Below, in pieces: positions 33,191-41,988 of a stretch of 57,561 nucleotides of DNA; the first letter of the stretch is position 1, and each line of letters starts with the position of its first letter. The stretch is taken from assembly GCA_910573755.1 (NCBI GenBank), contig CAJTBO010000030.1:1-57561 (forward strand), written 5' to 3'. The translations under genes were made by a program, and so were the position numbers. Origin of the DNA: Lachnospiraceae bacterium. GTDB lineage: Bacteria > Bacillota > Clostridia > Lachnospirales > Lachnospiraceae. A model generated the notes under the pieces. It made no database searches and was not told the origin of the DNA. It saw only the letters and a program-made list of their open reading frames with translations.

Positions 33191-34108
33191 ATGGATATCA
33201 TACAAAAAACATTACTGGAGGAAGTAGCGGGGCTGCATGAGGTGCCGGAGGGCGCTTATAATATCAGAGCCAACGGTGAACTGGACAGCAGGCAGACAAC
33301 CGCCAATATCAATATTGTAACAAAAGAGGACAAACCCGGCATTGACATTATCATTGCGCCGGGTACAAAGCATGAGAGTGTGCATATCCCCGTTATCATC
33401 TCCCAGACCGGATTAAAGGATCTGGTCTATAATGATTTTATCGTGGGGGAGGACGCGGATGTAACGATCATAGCGGGCTGCGGCATCCACAACGGCGGAG
33501 ATCAGGATTCCGCCCATGACGGCATCCACAGTTTTTATCTCGGAAAAAACGCGAAGGTGCGGTATGTGGAAAAGCATTACGGTTCCGGGGACGGAAACGG
33601 CCATAATATGATGAATCCCACCACCATCATCGAACTGGCGGAAGGCGCCAGCATGGAGATGGAGACAGTGCAGATCAAGGGCATCGATTCCACCACCAGA
33701 GTGACCAGGGCGAGGCTTCGGGAAGACTCCAATCTTGTGATCAGGGAAAAGATCATGACTCACGGAACGCAGTCTGCGGTCACGGATTTTACGGTGGATA
33801 TGGACGGGGCGGGCAGCAGAGCCAATGTGATGAGCCGCTCCGTGGCAAAGGAAAAATCCCATCAGAAGTTTGTTTCCGCGATCAACGGCAACAACCGCTG
33901 CGCAGGACACACGGAATGTGACGCGATCATAATGGACAACGCCAGTGTGACTGCACTTCCGGAACTGACCGCAAACCATGTGGACGCGAATCTGATCCAT
34001 GAGGCGGCGATCGGCAAGATCGCAGGGGAGCAGCTTATAAAGCTGATGACTCTGGGACTGACGGAAAAAGAAGCGGAAGAGCAGATCGTAAACGGATTTT
34101 TGAAATAG
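33191..34108 (+). CDS. sufB: SufB/SmsB-type iron-sulfur scaffold protein
   Basis: The 305-residue protein belongs to the SufB/SufD beta-helix family, but it is much shorter than SufB of the full SUF pathway (about 470). The C-terminal core is conserved: GAGSRANVMSRSVAKEKSHQ, then RCAGHTECDAIIM with a Cys at the place of the catalytic Cys of SufB, and LTANHVDANLIHEAAIGKI. As scaffold it would form a complex with the SufC-like ATPase and build Fe-S clusters in the cytoplasm. A shared terminator follows. Assignment to SmsB rather than SufD rests on the two-gene layout and the retained Cys. Confidence 0.85.
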   Translation: MDIIQKTLLEEVAGLHEVPEGAYNIRANGELDSRQTTANINIVTKEDKPGIDIIIAPGTKHESVHIPVIISQTGLKDLVYNDFIVGEDADVTIIAGCGIHNGGDQDSAHDGIHSFYLGKNAKVRYVEKHYGSGDGNGHNMMNPTTIIELAEGASMEMETVQIKGIDSTTRVTRARLREDSNLVIREKIMTHGTQSAVTDFTVDMDGAGSRANVMSRSVAKEKSHQKFVSAINGNNRCAGHTECDAIIMDNASVTALPELTANHVDANLIHEAAIGKIAGEQLIKLMTLGLTEKEAEEQIVNGFLK

Positions 34109-34148
34109 TGGAATTATATAAAAATCCGCAGAGATAAGGAGAAGGAAA

Positions 34149-34180
34149 GAGACCGGCTAAAATAACCGGTCTCCTTTTTA
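34149..34180 (+). terminator. Terminator between sufB and the penicillin-binding protein gene
   Basis: GAGACCGG (34149-34156) pairs with CCGGTCTC (34166-34173), followed by CTTTTTA. The genes converge here, and the GC-rich stem could act in both directions. Confidence 0.85.
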
Positions 34181-34230
34181 TTATCAGTATTTAAGCCTGC
34201 TCTGTTTATCCGGATGCCGCCGGAGCAGGA

Positions 34231-36951
34231 TCACTCCTGAGGCGGGGGAGTAACTGTATCCTCCGCGGGCGGCTGCTCTTCCGGCATACCGTAACCGATG
34301 CCTGCGGCTGCCATTTCCAGCTGTTGTAATTGCAGCAGGCCTTCATAGCCCGGCGTTGCAAAGAACATGGCATTGTGCTGGCAGGTAACAGTGGGTGTCT
34401 GCGCTGCGGCAAGGGCTGCCGGATCCTCCAGCGTATCCTGCGGCTGCGTTGCACCGTCTTCCGTGCCATCCTCGGTGGGAGGCGCCAGCGTATCGGGATT
34501 TAAGGTCAGTACGCCTGGTATCTTAAACGGACATTCCGGACTGGCAGGCGTAGGGCTGGTCAGATAGCTGTATGCGCAGATCGCTCCTGCATAATGGACA
34601 TTGCAGGATGTGGCGGGCACGGTGCCTTCCGCAAAATACTCGGTTCTCGTTGAACCGTCGCAAAGTCCCGGTACCGGCAGTTTGCCGGATTGGGAACAGA
34701 CTACGGCGGTGACGATGCCGGACGGAGTCGGGAAGGACTCGTTCGGCAGTTCCGCATGGATCTCGGACATAACGACACGCCAGAGCTTTTTCGCCAGATT
34801 CTTCTCGTCGGAACCGGAGAGCTTTGTGGAAGATAACGTATTGTCATAACCTGCCCAGACCGAAGCGGTATAGTAGGGGGTATATCCGGTAAACCATACG
34901 TCTACATAGTCGGAAGTCGTACCCGTTTTTCCGGCAATGGACATATTTCCGAAATTGACGGAACCGCCGGTACCGCTTGTCACAACGTCCTGCATGGCAT
35001 TTGTCAGAAGGAAAGAAGTGCTTTCCTTCATAACCCGTCTGGTCTGCTGGGTCGCTGTTTTATCAATGATGATATTGCCGTCATGGTCTGTGATCTTTGT
35101 GTACAGGATCGGCTCGTTATACACACCGCCGTTTGCAATGGCGGCATAGGCGCCGGTAAGTTCCTGATTGTACACACCCACTGTAACACCGCCGAGAGCC
35201 AGTGACTGCTGGATATCGGAATAAACCTCATCCCCGACGACCTTGTCTGTAACAAGGGTGGTAAAGCCGAGGCTCTGCAGATAATCGAAGCCGAGCTGAG
35301 GCGTGATCTGCGTCAGTGTTTTCACGGCGATAATGTTCAGGGAGTCCCGGATACCGTCCCGGAGGGAACAGATCCCGCGGTAGCCGCTGTACCAGTTGCT
35401 GACAGGCCTGCCGCCCTCGTAAGAGTAAGGCTCATCCATGTGTACGTCCGCCAGAGTCAGTCCCGCGCTGTCCAAAGCGGGGAGGTAGGTGGAAACGATC
35501 TTAAAGGTGGAGCCGGGCTGCCTTGCGGCATCGGTGGCGCGGTTCAGTGTCCTGCTGGCGGTTTTCTGTCCTCTGCCGCCGACCATCGCCACCACATGCC
35601 CCGTACTCTGGTCTTCGATCACGATAGAAACCTGCGGCTGGGGTGTCAGAGTGATGTTTTCGCCGTATACCTCATCGCCCTCCTGCATGATCGCGTCTTT
35701 GTAAAAATCAATGTCTGTCTGTGCCGCTTCCATGGAGGGGTAGAGCAGTGTGTAATTGCTCTTTACGGTCTCTTTATACCATTTGAGCATTTTCTGCGCA
35801 TTGAAGTTTTCCAGATCGCCGTTGGGGTGCTGGATCGTCAGTTCGTAGGCAAGCTCCCATTTTGTGTTGGCAGGGAAGTTTTCCTCGTTGGTAAAGGCAT
35901 CGTCACAGATCTTCTGTATCGCGGGATCCTGCGTGGAATAGATCTTTAAACCGCCGCTGTAGAGCAGGTAAAATGCCTGATTTTCGGTATAGCCTGCATT
36001 GATCAGATCTTCCAGTACGTCATCTACAAGGGCATCCACAAAGAAGGAGTTGACGGTATCGTCCTCCACCTCGAGATTGACGCTCTGGATACGGGAATAG
36101 GGATCGTCCGCCATCGCTTCATCGTATTCCGCCTGATTGATATAACCCTGTTCGAGCATATGGTCGAGCACGTCGTCCCGCCGTTCCTTATTATAATCGG
36201 GATGGGTGATCGGATTGAATTTGGAAGGATTCTGGGTAATGCCGGCGATCACGGCGCATTCCGAAAGGTTGAGCTGGCTCACATCCTTATTAAAATAACG
36301 TTTGGACGCCGCCTGCACACCTAAAGTATTCTGACCGAGGTTGATCGTATTCATATAGTTTTCCAGTATCCGGTCCTTGTCCATGGTTTTTTCCACTTCC
36401 AGAGCGAGATACTGTTCCTGTACCTTACGTCTTACCTTTTCGGAGAAATGCTCCTCGCTGGTCCAGCTTGTCAGCACGTTGTTTTTAATCAGCTGCTGGG
36501 TGATGGTGCTGGCGCCCTGGGAAAAGTGCCGGTTTTTAATGCCGATCCATGCGGCACGGAAGATACCCTGAATGTCGATGCCGTTATGCTGGTAAAAACG
36601 TTCGTCCTCGATAGCGACAAAGGCATGCGCCATGTTTTCGGGAATCTGGGACATGGGCACCGGTTCCCTGTTGGAATCAGAGGATACCAGTTTGCCGATC
36701 TGGCGGCCGTCGATATCATAGACAAAGGTAGAAAAGCCGGAGGGAGAGACATCGATGTTCTCCATGCTCGGCGCTGAGGCAAGGATGCCTTTGAAGGCGC
36801 CGAAACCTGCTGCGGCCCCGATGATACCGGCTGAAATAAAAGCAGCCAGAAAAAGTTCCAATGCAAAAAGTATGATTTTTTTGCCCCAGCGGCCATGATG
36901 CGCGTTCAGTTCTTTCTGCCGCCTGCGGACACCTTTTTTTCCGTAGTTCAT
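34231..36951 (-). CDS. Class A penicillin-binding protein (transglycosylase/transpeptidase)
   Basis: The 906-residue protein has a short basic cytoplasmic head, one membrane segment (about 28-50), and then a GT51 glycosyltransferase domain (FVAIEDERFYQHNGID, GASTITQQLIKN, ALEVEKTMDKDRILENYMN, LNLSECAVIAGI). The transpeptidase domain has STFK (QPGSTFKIVSTY), the SLN motif in RDSLNIIAVK and KTGTT. It polymerises and cross-links peptidoglycan outside the membrane. The last about 150 residues are a Pro/Thr/Glu/Ala-rich tail with several cysteines and PPTEDGTED-like stretches, of unknown use. A strong promoter lies upstream. Confidence 0.92.
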   Translation of the reverse strand: MNYGKKGVRRRQKELNAHHGRWGKKIILFALELFLAAFISAGIIGAAAGFGAFKGILASAPSMENIDVSPSGFSTFVYDIDGRQIGKLVSSDSNREPVPMSQIPENMAHAFVAIEDERFYQHNGIDIQGIFRAAWIGIKNRHFSQGASTITQQLIKNNVLTSWTSEEHFSEKVRRKVQEQYLALEVEKTMDKDRILENYMNTINLGQNTLGVQAASKRYFNKDVSQLNLSECAVIAGITQNPSKFNPITHPDYNKERRDDVLDHMLEQGYINQAEYDEAMADDPYSRIQSVNLEVEDDTVNSFFVDALVDDVLEDLINAGYTENQAFYLLYSGGLKIYSTQDPAIQKICDDAFTNEENFPANTKWELAYELTIQHPNGDLENFNAQKMLKWYKETVKSNYTLLYPSMEAAQTDIDFYKDAIMQEGDEVYGENITLTPQPQVSIVIEDQSTGHVVAMVGGRGQKTASRTLNRATDAARQPGSTFKIVSTYLPALDSAGLTLADVHMDEPYSYEGGRPVSNWYSGYRGICSLRDGIRDSLNIIAVKTLTQITPQLGFDYLQSLGFTTLVTDKVVGDEVYSDIQQSLALGGVTVGVYNQELTGAYAAIANGGVYNEPILYTKITDHDGNIIIDKTATQQTRRVMKESTSFLLTNAMQDVVTSGTGGSVNFGNMSIAGKTGTTSDYVDVWFTGYTPYYTASVWAGYDNTLSSTKLSGSDEKNLAKKLWRVVMSEIHAELPNESFPTPSGIVTAVVCSQSGKLPVPGLCDGSTRTEYFAEGTVPATSCNVHYAGAICAYSYLTSPTPASPECPFKIPGVLTLNPDTLAPPTEDGTEDGATQPQDTLEDPAALAAAQTPTVTCQHNAMFFATPGYEGLLQLQQLEMAAAGIGYGMPEEQPPAEDTVTPPPQE

Positions 36952-37095
36952 ATGATAAATAACCTGTGCCTTTCTAAATGTGTTTTTATAAATCAGATGA
37001 TATAAAAATACGGGAAACTTCTCAATCTGCCATGCAGATCAGGAAGAAGCGGATAGTTTCGCTGCGAACAGCTTCGCTACGCTCAATTATCCTTT

Positions 37096-37124
37096 ATTAT
37101 AATATAATCCGGCAAAAATGGCAA
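37096..37124 (-). promoter_or_regulatory. Promoter of the penicillin-binding protein gene
   Basis: Read on the minus strand, TTGCCA (37124-37119) and a perfect TATAAT (37101-37096) are 17 bases apart. The transcript would have a leader of about 140 bases. The rest of 36952-37336 contains no gene that I can support. Confidence 0.7.
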
Positions 37125-37336
37125 ATTAAGGTTTTATTACAAATATGTACAAGATTTTAAATTTTATGCCGGATATGTGAAGGAATGAAGAAGAAGGGGA
37201 AAACTCTGTGATCCTTTGCCTGCATGTACCGAGTACAAAATGTCGGGTTTTGCGGGCTTGCATAGTTGGAAAAATTCAGGTATTTTATTTAGGGAAGAGA
37301 AAATGTTGTCAAAGCCGGCGGAAAAGGAAGGGCTGT

Positions 37337-37990
37337 ATGGAAAAAGAGGGAAGATCAGAAAAAACGATGGAATATCGCGTGTTGTTAAAAGAGTGCACAG
37401 GGGAGATCGAGGAGAAGAAGTCCCGGTTTATCTGTGTGATAAGGCCGGTGCATTCGGAGCAGGAGGCGTCAGCGTTTATAGAGGAAATGAAGAAAAAATA
37501 CTGGGACGCGCGGCATAACTGCTCTGCTTTTGTGATCGGAAGCAGGCAGGAGCTGACGAGGTGCAGCGACGACGGGGAGCCCGGCGGGACGGCGGGGCGC
37601 CCCATGCTGGAGGTATTGTCGGGGGAAGGACTCTGCGATGTGGCGGCGGTGGTAACCAGGTATTTCGGCGGAACGCTGCTTGGAACGGGGGGACTGGTAC
37701 GCGCCTACAGCGGAGCCGTGAAGGAGGCCCTCGCCCATGCGGAGACAGGGATGATGCGCTACGGGGTCAGACTGAAGATCGGGACGGATTATAACAGCGT
37801 GGGAAGGATCCAGCATCTGCTCGGAAAAAGAGGCATTTTGCCGGAGGCGGAATACGGGGAGGCTGTCAGCTTTTTGGTAACGGTTCCGGCAGGGGAGGCG
37901 GAGGCTTTGCGGAAAGAGATCACAGAGGCGACAAACGGAAAAGCGGTGCTGACAGAGCAGGAAAAAATTTATTTCGTTGACAAGGAATAA
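37337..37990 (+). CDS. YigZ/IMPACT-family protein
   Basis: The 217-residue protein has the UPF0029 signature: EIEEKKSRFICVIRPV, then DARHNCSAFVIG, RCSDDGEPGGTAGRPMLEVL and VVTRYFGGTLLGTGGLVRAY, followed by the small C-terminal domain. Bacterial members are cytosolic and resemble eukaryotic IMPACT; suggested roles are in translation under stress, and no reaction is firmly assigned. ATG 37337 follows AAGGAAGG; ATG 37370 is the alternative. It is transcribed away from the penicillin-binding protein gene. Confidence 0.87.
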   Translation: MEKEGRSEKTMEYRVLLKECTGEIEEKKSRFICVIRPVHSEQEASAFIEEMKKKYWDARHNCSAFVIGSRQELTRCSDDGEPGGTAGRPMLEVLSGEGLCDVAAVVTRYFGGTLLGTGGLVRAYSGAVKEALAHAETGMMRYGVRLKIGTDYNSVGRIQHLLGKRGILPEAEYGEAVSFLVTVPAGEAEALRKEITEATNGKAVLTEQEKIYFVDKE

Positions 37991-38084
37991 AGCGATCACT
38001 ATAATAAGAGAAGTTATCGGGAATTTGTAACGGATTCCTTCTATAATAAAAGAAAAAAGGCAGTTCGGAAAGGTGGTGGTTTTT

Positions 38085-38213
38085 ATGAAAAAGAGTACGG
38101 CGAAATGCAGCAGCGATAACCCTCTCCCTCGAAGTAGGTGCATAAAGATCACAACTGAAAAGGAGAGCTGCTATGGAAATGATACAGGAAGAAAGAACCC
38201 AGCAGGAAATTAA
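38085..38213 (+). CDS. Candidate leader ORF overlapping the start of mgtE
   Basis: ATG 38085, preceded by AAAGGTGGTGG, opens 42 codons (MKKSTAKCSSDNPLPRSRC ... stop 38211-38213) and runs 41 bases past the mgtE start at 38173 in another frame. Translating ribosomes would cover the mgtE ribosome site (AAGGAGAGC), so the two must compete or be coupled. Leader peptides control some Mg transporter genes in enterobacteria (mgtL, corL), but no homology is claimed. It may also be chance. Confidence 0.35.
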   Translation: MKKSTAKCSSDNPLPRSRCIKITTEKESCYGNDTGRKNPAGN

Positions 38214-39531
38214 GGAACTGCTGGACGGGAAGCAGTATACCAGACTCCGCCAGAGGGCAGCCGAGTTAAATGACGCGGATATCGCGGCGGCGATGGAGGA
38301 GATGGAAGAGAAAGATCTGTTAAAGATGTTCCGTATACTGCCCAAAAGCATGGCTGCTGATGTATTTTCCTATCTCGAGGTGGAAAGTCAGCAGTTTATT
38401 ATTACTTCTTTGTCCGAGCGGGACGCGGCAGACATCATCGACAATCTGATGTCGGATGACGCGGCGGATCTGCTGGAGGAGATGCCGGCGAATGTGGTGA
38501 AAAAACTGCTTGCCGGGGCAAGTCCCGATACGAGAAGGGATATCAACCACCTGCTTCGTTATCCGGAGGATTCCGCGGGCAGCATTATGACCGTGGAGTT
38601 TATGGACTTCAAGGAAGACTACACCGTGGCGGACGCCATTGCCAAGATCCGGAAAACCGGTATGGATTCCGAAACCATCAATATCTGTTATGTGCTGGAT
38701 AAAAAGCGGACGCTCGTGGGAACGGTGGCGCTGCGCTATCTGCTTCTGAGTGAATCGGACGCGATCATCGGGGAGATGATGCATGAAAATGTGATTTCCC
38801 TGCATACCCTGATGGATCAGGAGGAAGTGGCGAGACAGTTTAAGAAATACGATTTTACATCCATGCCTGTGGTGGACAATGAAAACCGGCTGGTGGGCAT
38901 TATCACCGTCGATGATATCATGGATATCGTGGAGGAGGAGACCACAGAGGATATCGAAAAGATGGCGGCTATCGTTCCTTCGGACAAGCCATATATGAAA
39001 ACAAGTGTTATTGAAACATGGAAAAAAAGAATGCCCTGGCTGCTTCTTCTGATGATATCCGCCACCTTTACCGGCAGGATCATCACCTCTTTTGAGGGGG
39101 CGCTGAGTGCCTATGTGGTGCTGACCGCCTATATTCCGATGCTGATGGACACGGGCGGCAACGCTGGCGGACAGGCGAGTGTGACGATCATCCGAAGCAT
39201 TTCGTTAAATGATGTTGAATTTGGGGATCTGCCCAAAGTCATCTGGAAAGAGTTCCGGGTGGGGATCATCTGCGGTATTACGCTGGCGGCGGCGAATTTC
39301 TGCAAGCTGCTTTTGCTGGATAGGGTTTCGGTGATGGTGGCGGCGGTGGTCTGCCTGACATTGCTGGTGACGTTGATTGCCGCGAAGTTTATCGGCTGCG
39401 TACTGCCGATGCTGGCGAAAAAGATCGGCTTTGACCCTGCGGTGATGGCGAGCCCGTTTATCACAACGATCGTGGATGCGGTGTCGCTGATCACCTATTT
39501 CCAGATCGCGACGGTGCTGCTGGGGCTGTGA
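38173..39531 (+). CDS. mgtE: MgtE-family magnesium transporter
   Basis: The 452-residue protein has an acidic N-domain (about 1-130, helical repeats such as ERDAADIIDNLMSDDAADLLEEM), a CBS pair (about 135-255) and a C-terminal membrane domain with five segments. The pore signature is visible in AYIPMLMDTGGNAGGQASV. In the family the cytoplasmic domains bind Mg and close the channel when Mg is plentiful. The start follows AAGGAG. The leader contains an overlapping small ORF; I looked for an M-box riboswitch and did not recognise one. Confidence 0.92.
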   Translation: MEMIQEERTQQEIKELLDGKQYTRLRQRAAELNDADIAAAMEEMEEKDLLKMFRILPKSMAADVFSYLEVESQQFIITSLSERDAADIIDNLMSDDAADLLEEMPANVVKKLLAGASPDTRRDINHLLRYPEDSAGSIMTVEFMDFKEDYTVADAIAKIRKTGMDSETINICYVLDKKRTLVGTVALRYLLLSESDAIIGEMMHENVISLHTLMDQEEVARQFKKYDFTSMPVVDNENRLVGIITVDDIMDIVEEETTEDIEKMAAIVPSDKPYMKTSVIETWKKRMPWLLLLMISATFTGRIITSFEGALSAYVVLTAYIPMLMDTGGNAGGQASVTIIRSISLNDVEFGDLPKVIWKEFRVGIICGITLAAANFCKLLLLDRVSVMVAAVVCLTLLVTLIAAKFIGCVLPMLAKKIGFDPAVMASPFITTIVDAVSLITYFQIATVLLGL

Positions 39532-39541
39532 CCGGCGGACG

Positions 39542-39696
39542 CCGGGAGGAAAATCAAATCCTCCGTCGCCGCGCTCTCGTGGGCTCTGTTTTTCAAGAGC
39601 TTGTGAAACAGCGCAGCGGACACTAAGCTCGTGAGGGACCTCGCTAAGTGCCGGCGCTTTTTAAGGGGCTCCTTGAGGATTTGATTTTCCTCCCGG
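39542..39696 (+). repeat. 155-bp element with 22-bp perfect inverted repeats
   Basis: The left arm CCGGGAGGAAAATCAAATCC (with two more bases, 39542-39563) is exactly complementary to 39675-39696. The interior has further short complementary pairs (for example CACT...AGTG around 39620-39648). It starts 10 bases after the mgtE stop and may also serve as its terminator. There is no coding frame that looks real, so a miniature mobile or structural RNA element is likely. Confidence 0.85.
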
Positions 39697-39707
39697 CTGG
39701 TTGCCGG

Positions 39708-39935
39708 TATGCGGAACTGGATAAAAACAGCATACATCCGGAGAGTGCACAAGACGATATGCAGACGCGAAAGCGCCTGAATATTGTCTTCCACTTAGGT
39801 GCACTGGGAGGATGTATGCGGAACTGGATAAAAACAGCATACATCCGGAGAGTGCACAAGACGATATGCAGACGCGAAAGCGTCTGAATATTGTCTTCCA
39901 CTTAGGTGCACTGGGAGGATGTATGCGGAACTGGA
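39708..39935 (+). repeat. Two and a fraction copies of a 107-bp hairpin-forming repeat
   Basis: Units start with TATGCGGAACTGGA at 39708, 39815 and 39922, an exact 107-base period; the third is cut after about 14 bases. Within each unit, GCATACATCC pairs with GGATGTATGC, AGTGCAC with GTGCACT, AGAC-ATAT with ATAT-GTCT, and CGC with GCG around a GAAA tetraloop, giving a hairpin of about 90 bases. Copy one has GCGAAAGCGCCTG and copy two GCGAAAGCGTCTG; the second restores full pairing. The array ends at the typA ribosome site. Confidence 0.92.
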
Positions 39936-39953
39936 ATAGAGGAGTTTAATATT

Positions 39954-41786
39954 ATGAATCAGAAAAGAGAAGACGTAAGAAACATAGCGATCATTGCCCA
40001 TGTAGACCATGGCAAGACGACACTGGTGGATGAACTGCTGAAGCAAAGCGGTACTTTCCGGGAAAACCAGGCGGTGGCGGAGCGTGTCATGGACTCCGGC
40101 GATATCGAGCGGGAGAGAGGGATCACGATCCTGTCCAAAAATACCGCGATCACCTACAAGGACACAAAGATCAATATCATTGACACGCCGGGCCATGCGG
40201 ATTTCGGCGGCGAGGTGGAGCGTGTGCTGAAGATGGTAAACGGCGTGGTGCTTGTGGTGGATGCTTTTGAGGGCCCCATGCCCCAGACGAAGTTTGTGCT
40301 GAAAAAGGCGCTGGAGCTGGATCTGGCGGTGATCGTCTGCATCAACAAGATCGACAGGCCCGAGGCAAGGCCGGAGGAAGTGGAAGAGGAGGTGCTGGAG
40401 CTGCTTCTGGAACTGGAGGCGAGCGATGAACAGCTGGATTGTCCTTTTGTATACGCTTCTGCGAAGAACGGCAGCGCTACAAGAAGGCTTACCGTAAAGA
40501 ATAAGGATATGACGCCCCTGTTCGATACGATCCTGGAGTATATTCCTGCCCCCGAGGGCGATCCCGAGGCGGGAACCCAGGTACTGATCAGTACCATCGA
40601 TTATAATGAGTATGTGGGGAGGATCGGCGTCGGCAAGGTGGATAACGGTATTGTGAAGGTCAATCAGGAAGTTGTGATCGTGAACCACCATGAGCCGGAG
40701 AAGCAGAAAAAAGTAAAGGTCAGCAAGCTCTATGAGTTTGACGGGTTAAATAAGGCGGAGGTAAGGGAAGCCGGCATAGGCTCCATTGTGGCGATCTCCG
40801 GTATCGCGGATATCCATATAGGCGATACGCTCTGCTCCCCGGAACATCCGGAGCCGATCCCGTTCCAGAAGATCTCCGAGCCCACCATCGCCATGGACTT
40901 TATCGTCAATGATTCCCCTCTGGCGGGGCAGGAAGGGAAGTATGTGACGAGCCGCCATATCAGGGAAAGGCTGTTCAAAGAGTTGAATACCGACGTTTCC
41001 CTCAGGGTGGAGGAGACGGAAAACACGGATTCCTTCAGGGTTTCCGGCAGGGGGGAGCTGCATTTGTCCGTACTGGTTGAAAATATGCGCCGTGAGGGAT
41101 ATGAGTTTGCGGTCAGCAAGGCGGAAGTGATCTATAAAAAGGACGAAAGCGGCAAATTGTTAGAGCCTATGGAAACGGTTTATGTGGATGTACCGGAGGA
41201 GTTTTCCGGCGTTGTCATAGAAAAGCTGAGCCTTCGGAAAGGCGAACTGCAGAATATGGGCAGGGCTTCCGGCGGCTATACAAGACTGGAATTCTCCATT
41301 CCTTCCAGAGGGCTGATCGGCTACCGCGGCGACTTTTTGACGGATACAAAGGGAAACGGCATTATGAATACCCAGTTTGACGGCTATGGCCCTTATAAAG
41401 GGGATATCCAGTATCGTAAACAGGGTTCCCTGATCGCCTTCGAAGCAGGGGAGGCCATTACCTACGGGCTGTTTAATGCACAGGAGAGAGGAGCCCTGTT
41501 TATCGGGCCCGGTGAAAAGGTTTATGCCGGCATGGTGGTCGGGCAGACCGGCAAGGCGGAGGATATCGAGGTCAATGTCTGCAAGACAAAGCACCTGACC
41601 AACACCCGTTCCTCCAGCGCGGACGAGGCGCTGCGCCTTGTGCCGAAGAAGATCATGAGCCTGGAGCAGGCGCTGGATTTCATCGACACGGACGAACTGC
41701 TGGAGGTGACGCCGAAGACGCTGCGGATCAGGAAAAAGATACTGGATACCACGATGCGTAAGCGGGCGGCGATGAAGAAGGGATAA
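39954..41786 (+). CDS. typA: Ribosome-associated GTPase TypA/BipA
   Basis: The 610-residue GTPase starts with G1 AHVDHGKT (residues 15-22), switch I RERGITI, G3 [14 protein letters not shown] and G4 NKID, followed by EF-G-like domains II, III and V and the BipA-specific C-terminal domain ([19 protein letters not shown]). It acts on the 50S ribosomal subunit, helping assembly and stress adaptation. ATG 39954 follows AGAGGAG; the reading frame is open further upstream, through the repeat array, but that is not needed by the family. The hairpin array directly before it will be part of its leader if the promoter lies upstream. A terminator follows. Confidence 0.95.
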   Translation: MNQKREDVRNIAIIAHVDHGKTTLVDELLKQSGTFRENQAVAERVMDSGDIERERGITILSKNTAITYKDTKINIIDTPGHADFGGEVERVLKMVNGVVLVVDAFEGPMPQTKFVLKKALELDLAVIVCINKIDRPEARPEEVEEEVLELLLELEASDEQLDCPFVYASAKNGSATRRLTVKNKDMTPLFDTILEYIPAPEGDPEAGTQVLISTIDYNEYVGRIGVGKVDNGIVKVNQEVVIVNHHEPEKQKKVKVSKLYEFDGLNKAEVREAGIGSIVAISGIADIHIGDTLCSPEHPEPIPFQKISEPTIAMDFIVNDSPLAGQEGKYVTSRHIRERLFKELNTDVSLRVEETENTDSFRVSGRGELHLSVLVENMRREGYEFAVSKAEVIYKKDESGKLLEPMETVYVDVPEEFSGVVIEKLSLRKGELQNMGRASGGYTRLEFSIPSRGLIGYRGDFLTDTKGNGIMNTQFDGYGPYKGDIQYRKQGSLIAFEAGEAITYGLFNAQERGALFIGPGEKVYAGMVVGQTGKAEDIEVNVCKTKHLTNTRSSSADEALRLVPKKIMSLEQALDFIDTDELLEVTPKTLRIRKKILDTTMRKRAAMKKG

Positions 41787-41835
41787 GGAACAGAATAGTT
41801 AAATCAATCTTTTCATGAACAGGAAAGCAAAGAGG

Positions 41836-41896
41836 AAAGCATCTTTTTTTGGAGTCTTGGTCTTATGACTTTGATTCCGAAAAAAGATGCTTTTTA
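41836..41896 (+). terminator. Terminator of typA
   Basis: AAAGCATCTTTTTT (41836-41849) pairs with AAAAAAGATGCTTTTT around a 30-base loop that itself contains a pairing AGTC/GACT. The T tract follows. Confidence 0.8.
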
Positions 41897-41910
41897 TATA
41901 AATTTCAACT

Positions 41911-41971
41911 TGACATATTATCATTATGATATTATCATATTAATAATAAAAACGGGCAATCATATATGATA
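41911..41971 (+). promoter_or_regulatory. Promoter with overlapping ATCAT/ATGAT palindromes
   Basis: TTGACA (41911-41916) and TATCAT (41934-41939) have a 17-base spacer. Three half sites lie across it as TATCAT-T-ATGATA-T-TATCAT (41920-41939), making two overlapping perfect palindromes. A further perfect palindrome, ATCATATATGAT, is at 41960-41971 just before the AAGGAAGGAGG site. The Nudix/winged-helix protein encoded by the operon is the natural candidate to bind them. Confidence 0.7.
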
Positions 41972-41988
41972 AGGAAGGAGGAAATAGT

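Noticed and set aside
33413-34000. 195-codon minus-strand frame opposite sufB
   Set aside because: It mirrors a conserved gene, with no ribosome site or recognisable motif.
37991-38172. M-box (Mg) riboswitch before mgtE
   Set aside because: Looked for because mgtE genes often have one, but the conserved M-box blocks were not recognisable.
39648-39901. Several 79-99 codon frames inside the hairpin repeat array
   Set aside because: They exist only because the 107-bp repeat lacks stops in some frames. The structure, not coding, explains the sequence.
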